This document shows positions 44,536-53,062 of a stretch of 64,000 nucleotides of DNA, piece by piece; within the stretch, counting starts at the first letter, position 1, and every line of letters begins with the position of its first letter. The translations under genes were made by a program, and so were the position numbers. This stretch comes from Clostridiales bacterium (lineage in GTDB: Bacteria; Bacillota; Clostridia; Saccharofermentanales; Saccharofermentanaceae): assembly GCA_017515465.1 (NCBI GenBank), contig JAFWFV010000018.1, forward strand, positions 1-64,000, given 5' to 3'. The notes beneath the pieces were generated by a model. It was given only the letters and a program-made list of their open reading frames with translations, had not been told where the DNA came from and ran no database searches.

Positions 44536-45951
44536 TCAGATTATACCAAAGAATCGCATTTTGCGCTCTGCCATCTCCCGGCTGCTGTTCATGTAACCGA
44601 TCACGTCCTTGATGCATGGGCATCTCTCGACGCGGTATTTGTTTCCCTCACTGCCGAACACTCTCTTGCTCATCCCTCCCGCACCGAAAGACAAAACATC
44701 CCTGGCATCGGTCATCATGGCAACGTTATAGAGGCACTCCGTGCCGGGAAGTGCAAATCCGGTATTCTCCAGTCCGTGACCCGTATCCTTCTGGCGGTAC
44801 ATGTAGTAAGGGATGTAGCCCGCCTTATCCAGCAGTCCGTATCCCTTTCTGACGGCATCATCCACCTCATTGTTGTCATCGGTCAATACGTCTGAGACAC
44901 TGATGGCAGCTCTCCTTTTCTTGTACAGGGTATGTACCGTTATGTTCTCGGGATGAAGATCTATCAGCCTGTTTACCGAATCTATGAAATCAGATGCCGT
45001 TTCGTATTTGAGACCTGCGATCAGGTCCATGTTGATAACATCAAAACCGGCCTTTCTGGCCATCTCAAATACCCTGACGGTATCCTCTGATGAATGGAGC
45101 CTGTTGAGTCTGGCAAGGGTCTCCGAATTCATTGTCTGGGGATTGATGCATATCCTCCTGACGCCGTGCTCCGCCATGGATCTGAGCTTGTGTTCTGTAA
45201 TGGTATCAGGTCTTCCCGCCTCCACCGTTACCTCAGTTTCCGGGTCCATTTTCAGGTTGTCGTATATAATGTCCAGGAGCCTGTCGAAATCCGTATCGTT
45301 AAATACCGTAGGAGTTCCTCCTCCCAGGTATAATGTGCTGATCTTTCTGCCTATGACGGGACCGACTGTCTTTATCTCTTCCTCTAACGCATCCAGATAC
45401 TTTCCCAGCCTGTCCATGTGATGGCTGATGTCAGATGACACGAATGAACAGTATTCGCACCTCGACGGACAGAATGGTATCCCCACATAGATATTGATGT
45501 CTTCCCCGGGGATCTTGCTCAGGACTTTCTGTTCGTTGGCATATGTCTTCAGGGCCAGTTCAGCCTTGTCCTGCCTGACAAAATACTTCTCAGAAAGCTC
45601 TTGGGGATCACCGGTCTCACCTGCCACCAGTGTGGGCCTGATACCGGTAAGACATCCCCATGGAGCCTTTCTGCCAAGGAACTCAGACAGTGCGGTATAA
45701 CAGGATCTTTTTACCTCCCTGGATATGGAAACGGGATCTGTCACGAAGGGCAGAATTATGCTGACCGTACCATCCTTTGAGGTGCACGATGAGGAATCCT
45801 CACCCACTGCGGAACAAAACACCATATCAGGCGCATCACTGCAGTATACACGCAAGCAGTCCTTGTCTTCCGTGGGCCGCAGATAGAATGCCCTCATGAC
45901 ATCCGCTATCCCGTAATAGTTATCGTGTCCTTCCAGGTATATCTCAAGCAT
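44536..45951 (-). CDS. hemZ: Oxygen-independent coproporphyrinogen dehydrogenase HemZ-like radical SAM protein
   Basis: 471 residues. Radical SAM enzyme: CPSRCEYCSF (C-X3-C-X2-C) within IYVGIPFCPSRCEYC near residue 155, then LGGGTPT, EAGRPDTIT and GVRRICINPQT-type lines of HemN/HemZ. Length and an N-terminal domain of about 150 residues match Bacillus HemZ, which acts on coproporphyrinogen or heme under anaerobic conditions. Other heme genes are absent here, so a heme-salvage or chaperone (HemW-like) role is not excluded. Overlaps the DUF3810 gene by 8 bases. Confidence 0.85.
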   Translation of the reverse strand: MLEIYLEGHDNYYGIADVMRAFYLRPTEDKDCLRVYCSDAPDMVFCSAVGEDSSSCTSKDGTVSIILPFVTDPVSISREVKRSCYTALSEFLGRKAPWGCLTGIRPTLVAGETGDPQELSEKYFVRQDKAELALKTYANEQKVLSKIPGEDINIYVGIPFCPSRCEYCSFVSSDISHHMDRLGKYLDALEEEIKTVGPVIGRKISTLYLGGGTPTVFNDTDFDRLLDIIYDNLKMDPETEVTVEAGRPDTITEHKLRSMAEHGVRRICINPQTMNSETLARLNRLHSSEDTVRVFEMARKAGFDVINMDLIAGLKYETASDFIDSVNRLIDLHPENITVHTLYKKRRAAISVSDVLTDDNNEVDDAVRKGYGLLDKAGYIPYYMYRQKDTGHGLENTGFALPGTECLYNVAMMTDARDVLSFGAGGMSKRVFGSEGNKYRVERCPCIKDVIGYMNSSREMAERKMRFFGII

Positions 45952-47113
45952 CAGTTTCTGCCTTTACATACGTCATGTAGTAGTCGAGATAAACATCTTC
46001 CGGAACCTTATAGGATCCTACGCCGCTCTCGCCGTTGACCTTGAGGAAGGTATCATTCGTCTTTTCCGAGACAGTTGCTATCTCCTCTGACAGTTCCATT
46101 CCCTCGATCAGCTTCCAGTAATCATCGGCAGCTTTCATGTCGCGGAATACCGGTGCCATCAGATCTCCATACACATATGTGGGGATCTCCCCGTCATTGA
46201 AATAAGCATTCTTATAGATGACATCGAACAGATCCCAGAATATGAAATAATACCCCGCATATCTGAAGTCCGGCCTGTTTGAAGATATGCAGGCAACGGT
46301 CGAGATGATGTTGCAGTCAGTCTCGCTGCCGTATCCCTTTGCATGGCACAGTTCATGGCAGAGAGTATGGGCAAAGGATTTTATATCCAGATATCCCGTA
46401 TTGATGTTGGCCTCACCCAGGAAAGGATCGTACATCCCGACTATGTTCGTCAGGCTCCAGTAATCACTCATCGCTACCGGCTTTGCCCTGACAAAATTCC
46501 TGGACAGGCCAAATCCGTACCGGGCAGACACTTCATCCAGGAGGAGGTTGGCATGGGTGGAGGCATCTTCGAAGCTGGTGGTAAGATGAGCTACGCCCAT
46601 ATAGTCCTCTCCAAGCTCGTATCTGGCCTGGAGCATGTTCTGATACGCCCAGCTCAGCGCCTCCTGATACGCTTCTATCGAATGGTCATCATTGTCCAGT
46701 TCAAGGTGTGTACGTGCAGAGATCCTCCTGTAGTTCATTCCGTGCATGAGCTGGAATACCAGCATGCCGCAGCACGAAATGATCAGTACGGCACTGATCG
46801 ACTTCAGCAGGAACGAAATGAGTCCTCCCTTACCCAGTATCTTCATGATCAGCATGATGATCCAGACCATCAGGAGGGAAACCAGAACTACCGCTCCCAC
46901 CACCACGAAGTTCTCCGTCAGTGACATATGGAACATGCTGCTGAAGATATTCCCTGGAAGTGATATCACGGGAAAGATATCCCTGCAGTAAAGCTCCGAT
47001 ACAAATAACGGAAGGATCCTGGGTACGAAAAAGAAAACCGCCAGCAGAAGGGCAGGTATCAGTATCAGCAGGATGGAACGCAGTACATGCTTTTCTTTTG
47101 GGAAACGCTTCAT
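45944..47113 (-). CDS. DUF3810 membrane-anchored zinc-metallopeptidase-like protein
   Basis: 389 residues. Two to three N-terminal membrane helices (about 10-30, 60-85, 95-120), then an extracytoplasmic domain with TLCHELCHAKG, an HE..H zinc site, and DCNIIS, the DUF3810 signature. Substrate unknown. Overlaps hemZ (8 bases) and follows the DUF1624 gene by an ATGA-type overlap, making a set of two membrane proteins and the kinase with hemZ and the zinc ribbon at the end. Confidence 0.8.
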   Translation of the reverse strand: MKRFPKEKHVLRSILLILIPALLLAVFFFVPRILPLFVSELYCRDIFPVISLPGNIFSSMFHMSLTENFVVVGAVVLVSLLMVWIIMLIMKILGKGGLISFLLKSISAVLIISCCGMLVFQLMHGMNYRRISARTHLELDNDDHSIEAYQEALSWAYQNMLQARYELGEDYMGVAHLTTSFEDASTHANLLLDEVSARYGFGLSRNFVRAKPVAMSDYWSLTNIVGMYDPFLGEANINTGYLDIKSFAHTLCHELCHAKGYGSETDCNIISTVACISSNRPDFRYAGYYFIFWDLFDVIYKNAYFNDGEIPTYVYGDLMAPVFRDMKAADDYWKLIEGMELSEEIATVSEKTNDTFLKVNGESGVGSYKVPEDVYLDYYMTYVKAETDA

Positions 47114-47880
47114 TTGATCACCATGGAAAGCAGATAGCAGATGAGCAGTACAACAGGCTGATGGATAATGTAGATGGCAAGTGAATGCCTTCCGATGAAT
47201 TCCAGGGGCGCAGTGATCTTGCGCGTAACATCATGTTTGGGAGGAAAGAGAGTCTTTTTCTCCTTATAGCAGACCCTGCCGATCACGGTTCCTACCAGAA
47301 AGACTCCTATCCACGGGAACAGAGGCATGTAGTCCGCCATCGATGGAGTGCAGTCCATTATTATCCCGGTGGGGATCAGGAGCGGGCAGTCCACAGTCCT
47401 GTTGAAATATCCGATGGTATTGCCAAGGATTATCGAGTAGATGCCTGCAAGTCCCATGAGCACGTTCGTGAACCTGGGATCCGTCTGGAACTTCTTTTCC
47501 AGGTACTCGATCAGGGCATAGATGAATATACCGCAGCTGAGGAGATGCAGAACGTTGAATATGATCAGGCAATCCGCATCAAAACAATATGTCGCAATGG
47601 ATGTGATGAGCGTCAGTCCCAGCGCGACAGATATGAGCTTGATGCCTCTTTTTACATTGCTCCTGGAGAATGTGCAGCACACACCCGATACGCCCACGAA
47701 TATAACGAGAAAGAACGGATGCATCAGTCCCTCGAACCAGGGGGCATCCAGATATCTGCAGTCTGCCAGGCGGAAGATAAATCTCAGATCCCAGGAGATA
47801 TGCATCCATATGACAAACACCATGGCCAGGCCACGCATCGTATCAAGTTCATATGCTCTGGTATCGCTCTTCCTGCTCAT
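47110..47880 (-). CDS. Heparan-alpha-glucosaminide N-acetyltransferase-like membrane protein (DUF1624)
   Basis: 256 residues, about seven membrane helices. The DUF1624 signature YELDTMRGLAMVFVIWMH opens the protein, with the R-G-.. and the H near residue 27; the C-terminal GRHSLAIYIIHQPVVL is the usual end. Related to acyltransferase-3 and HGSNAT enzymes, which transfer acetyl groups across membranes to sugars. Start overlaps the coaW stop; ATGA-type overlap with DUF3810. Substrate unknown. Confidence 0.82.
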   Translation of the reverse strand: MSRKSDTRAYELDTMRGLAMVFVIWMHISWDLRFIFRLADCRYLDAPWFEGLMHPFFLVIFVGVSGVCCTFSRSNVKRGIKLISVALGLTLITSIATYCFDADCLIIFNVLHLLSCGIFIYALIEYLEKKFQTDPRFTNVLMGLAGIYSIILGNTIGYFNRTVDCPLLIPTGIIMDCTPSMADYMPLFPWIGVFLVGTVIGRVCYKEKKTLFPPKHDVTRKITAPLEFIGRHSLAIYIIHQPVVLLICYLLSMVIK

Positions 47881-48695
47881 TATCTATCTGCCAGACATGC
47901 GCCGATCGCCGTTCCGAACACTGCATCCTCGGGAACGATGAAATTAACGTCGTAAAGGTCGTGGAATGTGTCCAGGACCTGCCTGCACTGTTCGAAATCA
48001 GCCAGCTGGCCGGTAAAAACGATGTCCCTGATGCCTGCCACTCTCGAAGCGAGGACAGCCATGGATCCTATGGCCTGGAATACCAGGTTGAATATTCCTG
48101 CTGCCTTGTCCTCCCTGGTCAGGTCGTCTGCGACCTTGCCAAAATTGGAGGCAGTTGCATACGTAGGAAGTCCCGGGATATCTGATTTCGTAATATCGCC
48201 TATGGTCAGGTCCACCGCCTGAAGATCGCCCGCATGGGCCAGTTCCGACAGTTTCTCCGCATCATCCATTCCCAGGATGCTGTTGCACAGACCCACCAGA
48301 GTTCCTCCTCCGACACCGGAACCGATTATATGCCTGATCCTGTCAACGGAAGCATCCAGATAGGCAGTACCGGTACCGAGACTTACGACCACAGCATGGT
48401 CCAGCTTACTCAAAAACAGACCGCCCCTGCCCGTGGCATCGAACTCCTTGATCTCTACAGTATCTATTCCCAGGATAGAGCCGGACGGGAAAGACGCTCC
48501 CACTCCGGTGATGTTGATCCTGTCTATGTCATTCAGTGAAATGCCGTTATCATTTATCAGCTTGCCTACGGCGCCGAATGCAGATGTAACGGGATCTGTT
48601 GCCTTGACCACTGTCTTGTACAATATCTCACCGTCCTTCATTCCGACGATCTTGGTCGTACTGCCGCCGACATCCAAACCGATCCTGATACTCAT
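47880..48695 (-). CDS. coaW: Type II pantothenate kinase-like protein
   Basis: 271 residues. ASKHA-fold kinase: IGLDVGGSTTKIVG phosphate loop, NITGVGASFP, EFDATGRGGLF, VVVSLGTGTAYL and GSGVGGGTLVGL match type II PanK (CoaW), which phosphorylates pantothenate in coenzyme A synthesis, and, unlike type I, is not feedback-inhibited by CoA. It resembles the BadF/BcrA-like activators in fold, but those carry Cys ligands that are absent here. It heads coaW-DUF1624-DUF3810-hemZ-zinc ribbon with an extended -10 (TGATACAAT, minus strand near 48735) upstream. Confidence 0.85.
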   Translation of the reverse strand: MSIRIGLDVGGSTTKIVGMKDGEILYKTVVKATDPVTSAFGAVGKLINDNGISLNDIDRINITGVGASFPSGSILGIDTVEIKEFDATGRGGLFLSKLDHAVVVSLGTGTAYLDASVDRIRHIIGSGVGGGTLVGLCNSILGMDDAEKLSELAHAGDLQAVDLTIGDITKSDIPGLPTYATASNFGKVADDLTREDKAAGIFNLVFQAIGSMAVLASRVAGIRDIVFTGQLADFEQCRQVLDTFHDLYDVNFIVPEDAVFGTAIGACLADR

Positions 48696-48792
48696 GCTCC
48701 TGCCTCCGTTAGGGTCAATAGTATGTGAATGATTGTATCATAAATACAGAAACAATGTTGACGAACCGTGGCGCCCGACCCGTTACAGTCCC

Positions 48793-48900
48793 CTGATTCA
48801 TCATTTTGCTCATCAAACAGCACCGGGTGATGAATGAAATGATGAAATTCATCATTTCGTTCATCATTTACCCTTCAGTGTAGAACAATCTGATGAATCA
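48793..48900. repeat. Cluster of TTCATCATTT direct and inverted repeats
   Basis: TTCATCATTT occurs at 48797-48806, 48848-48857 and 48860-48869; its complement AAATGATGAA at 48837-48846, which pairs with the copy at 48848 to make a palindrome with one central base. TGATTCATCA (48793-48802) and TGATGAATCA (48891-48900) bracket the cluster as a perfect 10-bp inverted repeat. Looks like an array of protein-binding sites or a complex hairpin; role unknown. Confidence 0.75.
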
Positions 48901-48963
48901 ACCTGAAAAGCGAAAAAAGCCTTTCCGGTGTACTTACCGCAGAGTGAGTTCCTCTGATAACGA

Positions 48964-49064
48964 ATGACTCCCTTTGGGAATCCTTACCGCAGGTACGTCA
49001 ACGTATCTATACTAATGCAGATACTGGAAATAGTACCGAGGACTGGATTCCCAAAGGGAGTCAT
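48964..49064 (-). ncRNA. Candidate tRNA-linked structured RNA/hairpin element A
   Basis: A perfect 20-bp inverted repeat (48964-48983 with 49045-49064, ATGACTCCCTTTGGGAATCC) encloses nested GGTAC/GTACC and GTATC/GATAC stems. Read with the tRNA strand it begins 5 bases after the CCA of tRNA-Gly. Between arm and inner stem it has AGTCCTCG on one side and CTGCGG on the other, as in the element after tRNA-Cys. No U-run follows, so it is not a normal terminator. Confidence 0.6.
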
Positions 49065-49069
49065 GAGTC

Positions 49070-49145
<76 letters not shown>

Positions 49146-49171
49146 AAAACAATGAAATATTAAAACATCTG

Positions 49172-50230
49172 TCAGTTGATGTCAAACACAGGGGCAGTCC
49201 TGATGCGGTCTTCTGACATGAACTCCAGGAAGTTCTCCGTCATCTCGTGAGGATGGCCGTTCTTGATGTATGGTACCCAGTGCTGGATATCAGAGAAATT
49301 TGCCCAGAACAAAAGATATGCGATGTTGTGTTTCAGCACGACTCCGGACAGATCGGTAAACCATGTGCGGGGGTTGCCGGAAGGAGCCAGTCCTTCGTAG
49401 TAATCTATTCCGGAATCGAGTGTTCTCATACCGATCTCCGTGAGTGCGGGTATCAGATCCTTCTCTTTTGCGATCTTGCAGAGGATCTTGAGAGTCGAAT
49501 CCAGGCTGTCCCAGAATCCGTCTCCGTCGCATGGCCTGTCGTGGTAGTAGTCTACGCCGATGACGTCGATGATATCATCCCCGGGATACCTGGACATAAA
49601 ATCCCTCTTGTTCTTTACAGGCCCGTTTGGGGAATAGCAGTAAGCGAAACTGTCGACGCCCTTTCCCTCCAGATATGAATAGGTATACCTGAACAGAGCT
49701 ATGTATTCCTTGTCCGACAGATGAGGCCTGCCCCACCAGAACCAGTCGCCATTGCACTCATGGAAAGGACGGAAGATCATGGGGATCTTATTGCCGTGGA
49801 CATCAACGCAGGCCGATGCAAATTCGGCGATCATGTCCAGGAAGTGTGTATATTTGGTGTTCAGATCCCCTCCGGGCATTATGCGTCTGCCGCAGTCACC
49901 CGTGACGTTGTTAGGAGAATAATCGTAATATGTGTCCTTGCCGCCCAGGGTAAAGTTGGGCATATGTGAAGACAGAGTGATTATTATCCCCTGTCTGTGA
50001 AGGTTCTTGCAGATCTTGATGAGGTCGTTCATACGGCCTTCGTAGCCGAGAAAACTGAGAGTGTCGATCCCCACTACTGCGGGCATCTTACCCGATATCT
50101 CCCTGATGTCGGAATCAGTTCCGTCTGTCTTTTTGATGCCTACTCCGATATGGCCTGCGTTCTGATGACCGAGAAGGATCTCGGAGTTTTCCACGGAACG
50201 TTTAAGAACCGACAGCATCTCGTCACGCAT
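49172..50230 (-). CDS. Glycoside hydrolase family 26 (beta-mannanase-like), no signal peptide
   Basis: 352 residues from the ATG at 50228-50230, just past the previous stop; a TTG-started frame reaching 50272 would overlap that gene. GH26 catalytic pair: acid/base Glu158 in FRPFHECNGDWFWW and nucleophile Glu265 in ALTEIG, with the family GRPHL.. and HMPNF lines. GH26 enzymes cut beta-1,4-mannans. Without signal peptide or carbohydrate-binding module it looks cytoplasmic, acting on imported oligosaccharides or on a different beta-glycan. No mannan transporter or mannobiose phosphorylase is near. Overlaps its upstream neighbour, the helical unknown, at the stop. Confidence 0.82.
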   Translation of the reverse strand: MRDEMLSVLKRSVENSEILLGHQNAGHIGVGIKKTDGTDSDIREISGKMPAVVGIDTLSFLGYEGRMNDLIKICKNLHRQGIIITLSSHMPNFTLGGKDTYYDYSPNNVTGDCGRRIMPGGDLNTKYTHFLDMIAEFASACVDVHGNKIPMIFRPFHECNGDWFWWGRPHLSDKEYIALFRYTYSYLEGKGVDSFAYCYSPNGPVKNKRDFMSRYPGDDIIDVIGVDYYHDRPCDGDGFWDSLDSTLKILCKIAKEKDLIPALTEIGMRTLDSGIDYYEGLAPSGNPRTWFTDLSGVVLKHNIAYLLFWANFSDIQHWVPYIKNGHPHEMTENFLEFMSEDRIRTAPVFDIN

Positions 50231-50231
50231 A

Positions 50232-51191
50232 TCAATCGTTACCCTGATTATATTTCTTTCTGAAATCTCCAAAAGGGTCTTCTATGTCTGTTATATCGCC
50301 GCCAAGCTTCTGGATGGCGGACATCATCTCGTAGAACAGTTCACGGCTTATGGTTTTCTGATTCCTGTTGATGTAGCTCTTGAACATCTTGACTGCCCTG
50401 TCGTCGCCGTAGTCAGCCAGACAGATAACGGCATAGATCTTGTTCTCCATGAACCTGAATGCTCTTCTGAGTTCTTCATAGATGTCATCTGACTTATAGT
50501 CTTTGCCGATGGCAGCCAGCATGATGACCAGATCCTCGCAGGGCCCCGTCATCTTGTCCTCAGTATGCTTTTCCAGTTCATCGATGAGAAGGGGAACGGA
50601 TACTGCAGGGAAAGCCTCGATATATTCAGAAATGGACTCTGCTACGAAATCCCTGACTGAAGGATAGCTCATGAACCTGTCCAGAACAGCTTTGACAAAG
50701 ACAGGTTCTTCCATCTTTATCAGGACGTCGAGTGCTGCTCTGACCTTCTGGAATTCGATCTCAAATACGGAATCTTCATCTGACAGTTCCTCTTCATTCC
50801 AGGCGGAATCGCCGATGATGGTGGAACAGTAATCCATAACCCTGTCATGGTCTGAATATGTAGCCATGCTCTCTATGAGACTCTGGGGAACTCCCCTGTC
50901 GAGATTGAGAGCGGAATACTCCATGGTCTCACACAGCTCATCGAAGCTCATCTCATCGAATACATCCCGGAGGCTCTTTCCTCCGAGCAATTCATCAGGA
51001 TCGTTCTCCAGTTCGTATGTGGCATTGTCCGTTGCCTCTGTGGCAAGGGCCTGTATCTTCTGCTCGAAATCCTCTTCATCATCGGATTTGCGGGACATCA
51101 GTTCATCGGAATACCTGTCGACTGTCTGGTCGAGGATGAGCGCAGACAGTTCATCGTATCTCTTAAGAACGCTGATTATTTCTTCTCTCAT
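50232..51191 (-). CDS. Hypothetical alpha-helical repeat protein
   Basis: 319 residues I do not recognise. Acidic, soluble, no signal peptide or membrane helix. Predominantly helical, with HEAT/ARM-like spacing in about 130-290 (paired helices such as KVRAALDVLIKMEEPVFVKAVLDRFM, then AVSVPLLIDELEKHTEDK, VKMFKSYI). HEAT-like folds usually serve as protein scaffolds. Coupled to the GH26 gene downstream and 14 bases after the ABC ATPase gene on the same strand. Function unknown. Confidence 0.65.
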   Translation of the reverse strand: MREEIISVLKRYDELSALILDQTVDRYSDELMSRKSDDEEDFEQKIQALATEATDNATYELENDPDELLGGKSLRDVFDEMSFDELCETMEYSALNLDRGVPQSLIESMATYSDHDRVMDYCSTIIGDSAWNEEELSDEDSVFEIEFQKVRAALDVLIKMEEPVFVKAVLDRFMSYPSVRDFVAESISEYIEAFPAVSVPLLIDELEKHTEDKMTGPCEDLVIMLAAIGKDYKSDDIYEELRRAFRFMENKIYAVICLADYGDDRAVKMFKSYINRNQKTISRELFYEMMSAIQKLGGDITDIEDPFGDFRKKYNQGND

Positions 51192-51205
51192 CTTTTGTAC
51201 CCTTA

Positions 51206-52000
51206 TCAGGACAGGATGGCCTTGTCGTTTGCGAACTCTTCTCCGGATGCCTTCTCGAATTCCTGGAGGAGATCCTTGACGGTGAGCTTTTTCTTGTCCT
51301 CACCCTTGATGTCGAGGATGATGTCTCCATTATTCATCATGATGAGCCTGTTGCCGTGAACGATGGCATCATGCATGTTATGAGTGATCATGAGAGTTGT
51401 CAGATGATCACGGTTTACGATCTTTTCCGTCGTATCGAGAACAGTTGCTGCCGTCTTGGGGTCGAGGGCTGCTGTATGCTCGTCGAGGAGCAGGAGCTTC
51501 GGCTTCTGAAGAGTAGCCATGAGGAGTGTTATGGCTTGACGCTGACCACCGGAGAGTACGCCTACCTTTGTTGTGATACGGTCCTCGAGTCCGAGATTGA
51601 GTTCTGCCACTCTCTCCTTGAATGCAGCACGCTGCTTGGAGGAGATCCCCCATACGAGTCTCCTGCTGTGGCCTCTCCTGGCTGCCAGAGCCAGATTTTC
51701 GTCGATGCCGAGGGCTGATGCGGTTCCCGTCCTGGGATCCTGGAATACCCTGCCTATGTATGCAGCTCTCTTGTAATCGGGGATACCCGTAACGTCTATG
51801 CCGTCGATGGTTATCGTTCCTTCATCAACTGGCCATACACCTGCAATGGCGTTGAGCAGCGTTGACTTACCGGCACCGTTACCGCCGATGACTGTTACGA
51901 ACTCACCCTCTTCTATCTTGAGATTGATGCCGTCGAGAGCCTTTTTCTCATTGACTGTACCGGCATCGAAAGTCTTATGTACATTGATTACTTCAAGCAT
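51206..52000 (-). CDS. ABC transporter ATP-binding protein (TrpZ-type)
   Basis: 264 residues from the ATG at 51998-52000, with AGGAGGTAAGAAA upstream; a frame beginning at 52090 includes permease-encoding sequence. ABC ATPase: Walker A GGNGAGKSTLL, signature LSGGQRQA, Walker B LLLLDEHTAALD, H-loop MITHN. Type matches the amino-acid/branched TrpXYZ group. Overlaps the permease 3' end by 8 bases. The downstream helical protein starts 14 bases after its stop. Confidence 0.9.
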   Translation of the reverse strand: MLEVINVHKTFDAGTVNEKKALDGINLKIEEGEFVTVIGGNGAGKSTLLNAIAGVWPVDEGTITIDGIDVTGIPDYKRAAYIGRVFQDPRTGTASALGIDENLALAARRGHSRRLVWGISSKQRAAFKERVAELNLGLEDRITTKVGVLSGGQRQAITLLMATLQKPKLLLLDEHTAALDPKTAATVLDTTEKIVNRDHLTTLMITHNMHDAIVHGNRLIMMNNGDIILDIKGEDKKKLTVKDLLQEFEKASGEEFANDKAILS

Positions 52001-52958
52001 TTTTCTTACCTCCTGCAGAATTCTTACCTGCTCTGTGGAAGGAACTCTTCCTGGCGTTCTTGAGGTAAGGAACAGCCAGACAGATCGCAACGATAACAGC
52101 CGTGAACAGCTTCATCATGTTCGGATCCATCTTGAGCCACAATACGATCGTGTAGATCATGTAGTAGATGATCGCACCAATGGCGATAAAGATCATCCTG
52201 AACAGGAAGTTCATCCTCTTGCCGAGGATGGCATCTCCCAGGACCTCACCGATGATGACTGCTGCCAGACCGATGACGATCGCGCCTCTGCCGCTGTTGA
52301 CATCAGCATAACCGGAGTACTGGGCAAACAGACAGCCTGACAGTGCAACGAGACCGTTACTGAGAGCCAGACCGACAACCTTGTTGAGGTTGATGTTGAT
52401 TCCCTGTGCTTTACTCATCTGCGGATTGCAGCCCGTGGATCTGATGGACATTCCGCGCTCTGTTCCGAAAAACCAGTAAAGCAAGGCAATTATTACTGCC
52501 ACAAAGCAAACGCTCACGATGATGGCAACATTTACATCTCTACCGGAAACTATCAGATTGAACTTGTCTGCGCTGATGGCCGTGTTGGCCTTGAATCCCA
52601 TGATGGCCAGGTTGATAGAATACAGTGCATACTGAGTAAGGATACCTGCAAGGATGGCAGGGATTCCGAGCCTGGTGTGAAGGAGGCCGGTGATCATGCC
52701 GGCAAGGATACCGCAGACAAAGGCAACGAGAACGGCAACGATCGGGGGAACACCCGCAACTATGAGGACTGCTGTAACGGCTCCGCCTGTTGAAAACGTA
52801 CCGTCAACGGAAAGATCCGCAATATCGAGGATCCTGAAAGTAATGTAGACGCCCAATGCCATAAGCGCCCAGACAAGTCCCTGCGCTACGCCTGCAGGGA
52901 GTCTCGAAAGCAATCCTACAAAGCTTAATGAACTTAAGTATTCACCGATCGCACCCAT
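51993..52958 (-). CDS. ABC transporter permease (TrpY/LivH-like)
   Basis: 321 residues, about 8-9 membrane helices, of the branched-chain amino acid/sugar permease family (BPD_transp_2): LGVYITFRILDIADLSVDGTF and GC-NPQMSKAQGIN are family lines. With the substrate-binding protein and ATPase it forms a TrpXYZ-type transporter, typically for tryptophan or other aromatic or purine-like substrates. A terminator-like hairpin separates it from the binding-protein gene upstream in the transcript. Confidence 0.9.
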   Translation of the reverse strand: MGAIGEYLSSLSFVGLLSRLPAGVAQGLVWALMALGVYITFRILDIADLSVDGTFSTGGAVTAVLIVAGVPPIVAVLVAFVCGILAGMITGLLHTRLGIPAILAGILTQYALYSINLAIMGFKANTAISADKFNLIVSGRDVNVAIIVSVCFVAVIIALLYWFFGTERGMSIRSTGCNPQMSKAQGININLNKVVGLALSNGLVALSGCLFAQYSGYADVNSGRGAIVIGLAAVIIGEVLGDAILGKRMNFLFRMIFIAIGAIIYYMIYTIVLWLKMDPNMMKLFTAVIVAICLAVPYLKNARKSSFHRAGKNSAGGKKNA

Positions 52959-52975
52959 AAAGTCTCCTTTTACGC

Positions 52976-53017
52976 AAAAACCCGTCAGAGAGGAAAGGCA
53001 TGCTTTCCTCTCTGGCG
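52976..53017 (-). terminator. Intercistronic attenuator between binding protein and permease
   Basis: Minus strand CGTCAGAGAGGAAAG / CTTTCCTCTCTGGCG hairpin (52983-52997 with 53003-53017), then TTTTT (52976-52980). It lies after the binding-protein stop and before the permease start, so part of transcription ends there and the binding protein is made in excess. Confidence 0.8.
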
Positions 53018-53062
53018 ACGGTCAATGCTGGTTATTAGTTGTTTACTATTTAGATAGTAATA

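Larger units (their letters stand above)
48696..49069. other. 374-bp gene-free region between coaW and tRNA-Gly
   Basis: No open frame of note. From the coaW side it holds the coaW promoter region (48696-48780), a cluster of TTCATCATTT/AAATGATGAA repeats (48793-48900), a spacer with a CCGCAG copy (48925-48960), and a long hairpin next to the tRNA (48964-49064). It is the longest gene-free stretch in the window. Confidence 0.85.

Noticed and set aside
48793-48900. CRISPR array for the TTCATCATTT cluster
   Set aside because: Repeat is too short, in both orientations, with irregular spacing and no cas genes.
48964-49064. Integron attC site or retron msd for the hairpins
   Set aside because: No GTTRRRY/RYYYAAC boxes, no integrase or reverse transcriptase nearby.
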